Positions 56,735-64,000 of a stretch of DNA of 64,000 bases are shown piece after piece. Under the pieces are notes generated by a model that saw only the letters and a program-made list of their open reading frames with translations, was not told where the DNA came from and did no database searches. The translations under genes and the position numbers were made by a program. Source of the DNA: Tupaia tana (Eukaryota; Chordata; Mammalia; Scandentia; Tupaiidae); contig JAKSZU010000013.1 in NCBI GenBank assembly GCA_026018925.1, forward strand, positions 80,943,791 through 81,007,790, given 5' to 3'. Within the stretch, counting starts at the first letter, position 1; the number at the start of each line of letters is the position of its first letter.

Positions 56735-56910
56735 TTTCATTCTTTTATTAAATATTCACTGGGTGCCTTCTCTATGCTAAGCCCTGCACCAGGTTGGTGA
56801 AGCAAAGATGAACAGGTCAAAACTCACACAACAAAAGGCCTGCCCTCTGGAAACTCTAAACCTAGAAGGACAGACAGGCAAAGAAACACTGCGTAAATAC
56901 TATAAGGTAA
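56735..56910 (-). mobile_element. L2 LINE 3' end (reverse)
   Basis: tattcactgggtgccttctc, tatgctaagccctgcaccag, ggcctgccctctggaaactc. Antisense L2. Confidence 0.65.
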
Positions 56911-56914
56911 ATAT

Positions 56915-57105
56915 CGGCAAACTTTGTCAAGGACAGATAGTAAATATTTTAGGCTGGGCCACAATTACTCAGTAGGTATAGTCAGAGAGTAAACAGACGA
57001 TACACCAGTGAACAAAGGTGACTGTGTTCCAAAAAAAACAGTTGGTGGGTGGCAAAGTCAGGAAGGTAGGCAGGACTGGACAGTGTAGGCCTTTAGAAGC
57101 CATGT
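56915..57105 (+). mobile_element. hAT-type MITE, copy 1
   Basis: agatagtaaatattttaggc, then gactgtgttccaaaaaaaac. The same fossil family as 60740-60935. I recall it as hAT-Charlie-related but not its name. Confidence 0.6.
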
Positions 57106-58051
57106 TAAGGACTTAGATTTGGTTCTAAAAGGAACATGACTAAATAACCCTCCCCAGTATGTACAGTGACACTGTCCAACATTCACTGTGGAGAAACTAA
57201 GATGTCACGAAGCTCATTAGAAAGTTGCCCAGGCCCCTTGAGTCCCCAGCTTGAGGTTCTCATGCATATTAACAAGGCCTCTGTAGTTGCTTCAGGAGAA
57301 AAAAGGGGATGGATTTAATTTTATTAAAATTTTTGCATATACTTGACTAAAGAAATACTTCTTCAAAGAACACCTAATCCTACACCCCAGACGTAGGGTC
57401 CCATGGATATACATTTGGGAAACATTAGCCAATCAATCAAAAACAAACTCCTTAGGGCGTAGCTTTGTTGTCAGCTACTCCTAAAAACTTTGGACTCTAT
57501 CAACACCAAACTACCAAGCACTATTCCCTTTCTGTATCATTCATATCTTGTGCTATCTCCTGTTATTGCCCAGATCATATTACATTGCAAGAATGTCTAT
57601 CTATTCATGTCCTCTATTATAAGACCTCTCTAGTATCTGGCCAGTACTAGACACTACTCATAGATGATGCTTTAATAGATGAAATCATTTATTAATTTTG
57701 TCTGTGAGACGAGCATACTACACATTCTACCTTGATTGAAGTCCTCACTAATGTTTTCTCATTCTCCTATGAAAAGGTAACGGTTACTCAATTCGGAAAA
57801 ACCCAAAGTCCACAAGAAGGCCCTTCTAGTCTTTGATCCTATGTTGAAAGACCCAGGCTTCATTAACTTAATTTAAGGTGTATCACATGCAACATTTTGG
57901 TGGACTGACCTTTCTTGCCACACTTGCAATCATGGCTACATGACAGGTCATCACTGAAAGGGATGTCAATTGTGTCCCTACATTCCTGCTACATGGTACC
58001 ATGTTTGGACTGACTGAAGAGCAGCCGGAAGTCTGTCTCATGATTACCTAG
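57106..58051. other. Unique sequence
   Basis: About 950 bp. Nothing identified. Confidence 0.5.
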
Positions 58052-58243
58052 GCCAGTGGTTCTCAAGCTGTAGCATGCATGTGCATCAGAATCACCTGGA
58101 GGGCTTGTTAGAACAGATTGCCGGGCCCCACCCCAGGATTTCTGATTCAGTAGGAATGGGGTGGGGCCTGAGAATTTGCATTTTTAACAGTTCCCAGGGG
58201 CTGCTGATGCTGCTCATCCAGAGACCACACTTTGAGAACCACT
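58052..58243. mobile_element. MER5A hAT MITE, well preserved
   Basis: ccagtggttctcaagctgta opens it and tttgagaaccactg closes it (inverted ends). atcagaatcacctggagggc, tttctgattcagtaggaatg and ggcctgagaatttgcatttt are classic MER5A. Opposite in orientation to the copy at 2982. Confidence 0.93.
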
Positions 58244-58368
58244 GATCTATAGTTCTCTAATCACTTTCCAATACCATACTAGGAATATACTTGCTGCAGT
58301 TGATTACTAATCCCAGAGACATGGCAAAGAGAATCAGCAATAAACCTGGATTCTAAAGACCACTTCTG

Positions 58369-58557
58369 GGCCAGCCAGTGGTGTGGTGGTGAAGGTAGCT
58401 GGATCTCACATAACCGAATGCGTGGTTTGAGTCCCAGACCTGATGGCTTGCATGTGTGTACAAAATCCCAAGAAAAGAATGGAGAGAGAATGCACCATGG
58501 CCATACCACTTGGCAAGGTGGTATGTGCTCTCACTGAGAGCACACATGCTCTGTAGC
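58369..58557 (+). repeat. Long-form SINE-B with shortened body
   Basis: ggccagccagtggtgtggtg head, ggtttgagtcccagacctga, then A-type body aatcccaagaaaagaatgga, gagagcacacatgctctgta gcaaa. Its tail has turned into the long (GAAA)n that follows. Confidence 0.8.
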
Positions 58558-58558
58558 A

Positions 58559-58649
<91 letters not shown>

Positions 58650-58681
58650 GGGGAGGGAGGGAGGGAGGGAGGGAAAGAAAG

Positions 58682-58718
<37 letters not shown>

Positions 58719-58806
58719 GAAAGAGAAAGAGAAAGAGAAAGAGAAAGAGAAAGAGAAAAGAGAAAAGAGAAAAGAGAAAAGGAAAAGGAAAAGAAAAGAA
58801 AGAAAA
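58558..58806. repeat. (GAAA)n/(GGGA)n/(GAGAAA)n microsatellite
   Basis: About 250 bp purely of A and G, starting as (AAAG)n, then (GGGA)n, then (GAGAAA)n and (GAAAA)n. It grew from the A tail of the preceding SINE. The lysine- and serine-rich frames here are artefacts. Confidence 0.95.
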
Positions 58807-58913
58807 AGCTAGTTCTACCATTCTGTTCTCCAGCAGTGTGACAACTGGCAAACCACAGAACCTTGGACCTTGGAACACCTTAGCTTCTTCAACTGAAAAA
58901 AAACACCAAATTT

Positions 58914-59182
58914 CTTTTTTTTTTTTTTTTTTTTTTTTGGAGAGGTTTTTGCTATGGGGCGCGTGCACTTGCCAGAAAGAGAGAGAGAGAGAGAAAGCAA
59001 GAAATCACCCCAGGGGGGATGGCCACGCCGCAATCCCTTCTTCTCCATTCTCCTCTCGGGATCCTGGGCTCGCACACACACACACACACCCAGTGTGAGT
59101 TTAAGCCACTAGGTCCAGGACTTGAACCGCAGTCAACTACATGGGGTCCAGCAACATAGCCATTACACCAACTGCTGGTCCT
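58914..59182 (-). repeat. SINE-A (reverse) with TSD
   Basis: Poly(T) of about 25, gctatggggcgcgtgcactt, body with gatggccacgccgcaatccc, then head complement ccaactgctggtcct. The TSD aaaacaccaaattt at 58900-58913 and aaaacaccaattt at 59183-59195 differ by one A. Still CpG-rich. Confidence 0.93.
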
Positions 59183-59195
59183 AAAACACCAATTT

Positions 59196-59714
59196 CAATA
59201 AGCCTATCGCTTCCTACCTTCACTAGTTTGCTGTGTAAATAAGGTTTAAAAAATTACCTACAAGTGTCTTTATGTCCTGGAAGCACTAAAGGCATGAGAA
59301 ATTAAACTGAAAGAGATGTGTAAAGAGTACAACAAAAATGTAAGGTGTGTGGGGTGATGGAGGGTAAATCAGAGAAAGACTTTACAAAGTATTCCATATT
59401 AATCATAACAGTTTTAAAACATTCACAGGTAGCAATAGAAATTAACTTGAATCACAGTCAAAATACAGAATGATTTCAACACAAGGATCCCTGGTGTTGT
59501 CCTTTTATAGACAAACCTACTTCCCCTCCAATCCTGAGCAGAAACAGGAAACATGTTTCCCTGCTATTTGGTACATTTGTCTACCTGCTGAAATAGGACA
59601 CAGACATTTCACTGTTGTTTTCATCTACAAAAAGATGCAAACCACAAATTTTTCATCTATTCTAAGTCAACTGATCTCACATTTGATCCCACATGATGGA
59701 TATTATATATAGAA
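59196..59714. other. Unique sequence
   Basis: Nothing identified. Confidence 0.45.
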
Positions 59715-59842
59715 AGGGACTTCAAAAAGTGTGTGGAAAATGGAATTGAAGTTAACAAGTTTATTTTGGAGCAAAAGAAAATTTGAAATCCAGGCATTTA
59801 TTTTTTCATAATACACACTTTCCATGAATTTTTATGAAGACT
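59715..59842. mobile_element. Small TIR element (MITE), intact
   Basis: About 128 bp, starting agggacttcaaaaagtgtgt and ending ccatgaatttttatgaagac. The ends are imperfect inverted repeats of about 25 bp. The centre has aacaagtttattttggagca and catttattttttcataatac. The same family as the split copy at 45637-46660. Likely a DNA-transposon MITE; superfamily uncertain. A SINE-C lies directly at its right end. Confidence 0.65.
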
Positions 59843-60110
59843 TCTTTCCTTTCTTTCTTCCTTTCTTTCTTCCTTTCTTCCTTTCTTTCATTCATTCATT
59901 CATTCATTTCTTCCATGGGCCAGAGAGAAAGGCAACACCCTCATCAGAGCCTCGACATGATGATCCACACCCAGCCACAGTCAGACTAAGACCACAGGCA
60001 CACACATACACAGCATATCCAGGGAGGTCTCTAGATGTGAACCCAGAATCTTCCACATGGGTCAGCCTCACAGAGCATCAGGTTTCATCACTGTGTTACC
60101 TTCCAGTTCA
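59843..60110 (-). repeat. SINE-C (reverse) with CT-rich expanded tail
   Basis: (TTTC/TTCC)n and (ATTC)n at 59843-59910 stand in place of the tail. Then come catgggccagagagaaaggc, an antisense body, and gaatcttccacatgggtcag to the head complement near 60110. Confidence 0.72.
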
Positions 60111-60329
60111 AGATTCTTTGTATTTCTAAAGGCTATTTTTGTTGATATCCCACACAACTTAGTACATGACAGTCATTCATTTATTAATCCAACCTTTGGA
60201 AAAGAGAAAGGGCCTGGCTATCTAAAGCTGAAGAAGAGAGGCTTCTTCCATGTAATTTACAAACTAGCACTTAACAGCATGACTAAAAAATAATAATAAT
60301 GATAAAATTGATTGTTTCTCAGCTTAGTT
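60111..60329. other. Unique sequence
   Basis: Nothing identified. Confidence 0.4.
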
Positions 60330-60560
60330 ATTGCATTTTTCATTAAACTTATTTTGTTTTGAGATCATTGTAGATTCATGTACTGTTTTAAGGAACAATA
60401 CAGAACCATCTCATGTACACTTACTCAGCTTCCCCAATGGTAACACCTTGCAAAACTATAGTAAATATTACAACCAGAATATTGGCCTTGATACAATCCT
60501 TTGATTCCATTGATCTTATCCAAGCTTCCTCAGTTTCAATATACTGGTTTTGTTCAACCA
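60330..60560 (+). mobile_element. Old L1M-type 3' UTR fragment
   Basis: agatcattgtagattcatgt, ccccaatggtaacaccttgc, aaaactatagtaaatattac and ttggccttgatacaatcctt match an old L1M 3' UTR. Confidence 0.7.
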
Positions 60561-60739
60561 TTCACTTGTTAAATGGAAAACATCTTTTAAAAGGTGAGGA
60601 TGTGAGAAAAGTCAAGTGGTATCCAGGAAACAGTCAACATTTTTTTAACTATCCTGCCCATGTTCCAAAAATTATTTAAGGCAAAGATGAAGAATAGACT
60701 CATTTGGTACGATAATGAGTTCATCTAAAGCAGAATCAC
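60561..60739. other. Unique sequence
   Basis: Nothing identified. Confidence 0.4.
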
Positions 60740-60935
60740 CAAATTTGTTCTGTAAAAGATCAGAGAATAAATATTTTAGGCTTTGTGGGTTATATGCCAT
60801 CTGTCACAGCCATTCAGTTCTATTGCACAAAAGCCACCATAGATCATTTATAAATAAATAATGGTGACTGTGTTCCAATAAAACTTTATTTACAAAAACT
60901 AGTATAGCACATAATTTGCTGACCTGTGATTTAGA
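60740..60935 (+). mobile_element. hAT-type MITE, copy 2
   Basis: caccaaatttgttctgtaaa, ataaatattttaggctttgt, gactgtgttccaataaaact, ttatttacaaaaactag and tttgctgacctg. Better preserved than the copy at 56915. Confidence 0.75.
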
Positions 60936-61136
60936 GGAATAATGGAAGCTATAGTTGAAAAGGCAAGTTGGAGTGGAGAACCTTGAATGCCAAGTCACTG
61001 AGTTTAGACTTTGTTTAGTAAACATGCAGAAGTCATTTGAGATTTGTTTGAGGAGATATTTTGTATTTAAAGAGATGAACATCTTAATGACAACTAAAGG
61101 GAAATGTCTGAAAGATTAATCTAGAAGTAACAGATT
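60936..61136. other. Unique sequence
   Basis: Nothing identified. Confidence 0.4.
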
Positions 61137-61148
61137 AAATGAATTCAT

Positions 61149-61412
61149 GAGGGACCAGCAGATGGCATAATGGTTATGTCACTGGACTCCTACACAGTCT
61201 ACTGCTGTTTGAGTTCCAGACCCAGCAACTGAAAATTCACACTGGGCACGTGTGCATGAGTGCCCAAGGTACCAAGAGGAGAATGGAGGAAGGAGAGACT
61301 ACGGCAGGGCCATCCCTCCCGGGGGATGATTTTTCACTTTATGTCCCTCTGTCTCTAAAGTGAGCGCATGTGCCCTACAGCAAAAAATCTCTCAAAAAAA
61401 TAAAAAAAAGAA
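61149..61412 (+). repeat. SINE-A with 12-bp TSD
   Basis: gagggaccagcagatggcat, a decayed B box (tgtttgagttcc), body and poly(A). The perfect TSD aaatgaattcat lies at 61137-61148 and 61413-61424. Confidence 0.93.
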
Positions 61413-61496
61413 AAATGAATTCATAATATAAGCAAGAGACAATGGAAGAGGAAGATGACTTAAATACTACAACTGTCCAAGTTCAAAATAAAAAGG

Positions 61497-61755
61497 GGGC
61501 CCAGTCACTGTGGCACAATGGAAACACAATGCTCTGCAATACTAGGAGCTATATGGAAGATCAGAGTTCGGTTCCCAGGTTGACTGATACATCTGGACAT
61601 GCATTGATATGCCATGGTCCTGGCTGGCTAGCAAAGGCTGGAGAGACCATGGTGTGAAAGCCTGTTGACCGTGCTTATCTTTCTCTTGAAAGAGAGGAAA
61701 GGAAAGGGAGGCAGGAAGGAAGGGAAGATAAAATAAGGAAGAAAGAAATTTTTAA
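61497..61755 (+). repeat. SINE-C
   Basis: ggcccagtcactgtggcaca, cagagttcggttcccaggtt, tgatatgccatggtcctggc, ccatggtgtgaaagcctgtt, and a GA-rich 3' part in place of a clean poly(A). A SINE-A lies right behind it. Confidence 0.72.
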
Positions 61756-61775
61756 AATAAAATTCAAAGGGTTTG

Positions 61776-62033
61776 GGGACCAGCAGTTGGCATAATAACT
61801 ATGTCGCTGGACTCCCATGTAGTTGACCGTGGTTCGAGTTCTGGACCTGGTGGCTTAAACTAATGCTGGGTTCATTTGCATGTGCTCCCAAGATCCCAAG
61901 AGGAGAATGGAAGAGAAGAGATTGCAGTGTGACCATCCCCCTGTGGGGTGATTTCTCGCTTTCTGTCTCTCTGTCTCTGTCTTTCTGGCAAGTGCATGCA
62001 CCCTATAGCAAAAACTTCTCAAAAAAAAAAAAA
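61776..62033 (+). repeat. SINE-A with 17-bp TSD
   Basis: gggaccagcagttggcataa, B box ggttcgagttc, body and poly(A). The TSD aaaattcaaagggtttg at 61759-61775 is repeated at 62034-62050 with one mismatch. Confidence 0.93.
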
Positions 62034-62050
62034 AAAATTCAAAGGTTTTG

Positions 62051-62169
62051 AATAAGATTGCTATAACTGGATATAAAAGGAAGGATGGAAATATAAAGAA
62101 TTTACAAAATTTAGAAATTGACTAAAGACAGAAAAAGAAAAGAAAAGAAAAAAAAAAATCTCAGTTTTA
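62051..62169. other. Unique sequence
   Basis: Nothing identified beyond an A/G-rich patch at 62126-62160. Confidence 0.4.
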
Positions 62170-62390
62170 AGTATAGGCTTTGGAAAGAAAACCACCTGAG
62201 CGAGAATTGTTTGCTCTACCGGATACTGGAGCAAATTATGAAATCTCAGCTTCAGTTTCCTCATCTGTACAAGGAGGAAGAAAGTACCTTCCTCGCAGTG
62301 CAACTGGGCAAACTGAATGAAATAATGCAGGTAAAGCTCTTAGCACTAGTATTTATCAAGTATTCATCGAACAGTAGTGATCATGACATT
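62170..62390 (+). repeat. MIR SINE
   Basis: tataggctttggaaagaaaa, tcagtttcctcatctgtaca, aactgaatgaaataatgcag and taaagctcttagcactagta are clear sense MIR. Confidence 0.85.
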
Positions 62391-62429
62391 GTCTATGCCT
62401 CTTCACTCCCCAACCCTGTTTTAGTAATA

Positions 62430-62561
62430 ATTCTATAACCTACTTTTTTCACTTTAATTATCATGAGCATTGCATAACCCCGTGGTGTAAATGTCCCATA
62501 GTCTATTTAACTAATCCTCTATTGGCGGACATCTTGTTTGTTTCATATTTCACTATTCCTT
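62430..62561 (+). mobile_element. Old L1M-type 3' UTR fragment
   Basis: tttaattatcatgagcattg, tagtctatttaactaatcct and ttggcggacatcttgtttgt. L1M-like. It is cut by the following reverse SINE. Confidence 0.5.
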
Positions 62562-62800
62562 TTTTTAATTTGCCATGGGGCACATGTGCTCACAGAGATA
62601 AGAGAGATAAAGTTAAAAGAACACCCAGGTCATGGGGGGAAGGTCATGCCACAATCCCTTCTCCTACATTTCTCCCTCCTTTCGGGATTTTGGGCATGCA
62701 CACACACATGCCTGGCATGATTCTCAAGTCACCAGTCCTGGGACTCTAACCACACAGTCAGCCATGTGGGATCCAGCACCTTAACCACCACATCGTAGGC
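62562..62800 (-). repeat. Long-form SINE-B (reverse)
   Basis: T-rich side, gccatggggcacatgtgctc, an A-type body complement (cttctcctacatttctccct), then a B-type head complement (ccttaaccaccacatcgtag). Confidence 0.8.
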
Positions 62801-62809
62801 TACTCTGAT

Positions 62810-62960
62810 GTAGCTATTAAGTACGACAAGCACAATTCTTGCTCTCTCCGAGTTAACATTACTGTGGAAGAAAGCAGACTACAGTTCAACTAATAAGAAA
62901 ATTAACAAGCTAGGTAAAATGATGAAAAGAGCTCAGAGAGATTACTATGAGCTAGAAACC
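62810..62960 (-). mobile_element. L2 LINE fragment (reverse)
   Basis: gtacgacaagcacaattctt, tctctccgagttaacattac and aactaataagaaaattaaca. Weak antisense L2 similarity. Confidence 0.4.
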
Positions 62961-63776
62961 GGAGCAGGGGCACACATGAGACAAGGTGGCCGGGATCAGC
63001 CCCTTGATAACCAGCCCCCTGACAAGTTATAGGAACACACTCTGATCAGGGACCTGCTCAAAGGCTGGTGAGTTCTGGGATCTGTCAAGAGGTCACTGAA
63101 ACCAGAATGCCACAAAGCGGGTCCCCACAATACACCAGAGTCTGAAACTGTGACTGAGTAAAAGAACAACATTGTGAATTGGACGTCGATTAAGATTTTT
63201 TCTTTGGACTGAGTTTTTAACACTTGCAAATGAGACATCACTCCTGGCTAAGGTGACTAGCAAGTGACAGACCTGTCCTAAACTGCTGCCTGGGGTGGGA
63301 AAAAGCATACTGATGAAGCACTTTCCGGGCACTGCTGGGAGAAAAAAACAGTTTCCTGATTATACCAAACTGCATTCAGTCGCCCTAAACCCAATGTCAT
63401 AGGCCCTAGGGGGCAAATTGAGGACAGATTTGGGAAGCCATTGAACTTTACTTAAGAAACCAAAAGGAAGCAGTAACAGTTTTTGAGCAAAATTCGCTTG
63501 ATTCTCCAGAATAGAGAAAGATTCATGAGATCCTAAGACAGGCCTGAGGGCTAGAATTTGCCTGTATGTGGCTCTCACCTGTGGCTGGGCCTGCATCATT
63601 TGTGCATTCCTCTGTAAAACCCAGCAGAAAGCCCCAGTGAAACAAGATTAATTTTCATAGCTGCCTGCAGGCCCTATTTGCCCAGAAGGTGTCTTGACAT
63701 TGGTCCCACTGACCTGTTTTATTTCAGAAAAGACAAATAAATTGTGTCTGATGCAGGCTAGAAGACTGGGCAGCAC
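62961..63776. other. Unique sequence
   Basis: About 800 bp. No gene or clear repeat. Confidence 0.5.
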
Positions 63777-64000
63777 GGGGACCAGCAGTTAGCATAACGG
63801 CTATGTCGCTGGACTCCCATGTAGTCGACCTCGGTTCGCGTCCTGGACCCGGTGGCTTAAACCCACGCCAGGCGCGTGTGCGTGCATGCCCAAGATCCTG
63901 AGAAGAGAATGGAGGAGAAAGGATTGCAGCGTGGCCATCCCCCCTGGGGGTGATTTCTCACTTTCTATCTCTCTGTCTCTCTCTGTCTGGCGAGCGCATG
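63777..64000 (+). repeat. SINE-A, truncated by the window edge
   Basis: ggggaccagcagttagcata, an A-box-like tagcataacgg, a B-box-like ggttcgcgtcc (one change), a CpG-rich body and a CT block. The sequence stops at gcgagcgcatg, so the poly(A) and right TSD lie outside. Confidence 0.9.

Noticed and set aside
58456..58968. Lysine- and leucine/serine-rich frames
   Set aside because: They are translations of the (GAAA)n tract and adjoining SINEs.

Overview
The window is nuclear DNA of a placental mammal and looks like intergenic or deep intronic sequence. I find no protein-coding gene, functional tRNA, rRNA, CRISPR array or operon in it. The organism call rests on the interspersed repeats. Ancient repeats shared by placental mammals (MIR, L2, MER5A, MER20, decayed L1) are overlaid by about 41 copies of lineage-specific tRNA-derived SINEs with RNA polymerase III A and B boxes, A-rich tails and target-site duplications (TSDs). 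From memory these resemble the CYN-type tRNA SINEs of colugos (Dermoptera). I could not compare them with a library, so treat that as a low-to-moderate confidence suggestion. I name three SINE groups here. SINE-A is about 260 bp: tRNA head, CpG-rich body, CT-rich block, poly(A). SINE-B has a related head, is usually about 170-190 bp, and has a conserved AT-rich tail. SINE-C is older and more diverged, about 220-260 bp.

Layout. Positions 1-7 kb hold two copies of an unassigned ~300-bp retroposon (family X), a composite SINE, MER5A, L2, MIR and an L1 3' region split by a SINE-A. Positions 7-9 kb hold an L1 3' end broken by a SINE-A and by an 80-bp mariner-type MITE. Positions 9-19 kb are L2/MIR background with many SINEs and a run of 35 G. 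Positions 19.1-19.6 kb hold a SINE directly followed by a short telomeric-repeat insertion with an A-rich tail and an 18-bp TSD. Positions 20-28 kb are mostly unique sequence with MIR, MER20 and a 50-nt pure A run. Positions 28.6-31 kb hold an LTR-like repeat, two more family X copies and a 90-bp-arm inverted repeat. Positions 32.7-33.3 kb hold a candidate minus-strand processed retrocopy. Positions 34-45 kb are sparse ancient repeats. Positions 45.6-46.7 kb hold a four-level nest of transposons. Positions 50-53 kb are an old L1 broken by three SINEs. Positions 53-64 kb are mixed ancient repeats and SINEs, ending in a SINE-A cut by the window edge.

The window works as a record of successive retrotransposition by an L1-type machinery. 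The observations most worth following up are: the telomeric insertion at 19448-19563, whose structure fits reverse transcription of a TERRA-like RNA; the four-copy family X; the inverted repeat at 30805-31017, whose arm differences are all transitions; and the nested and chimeric SINEs.
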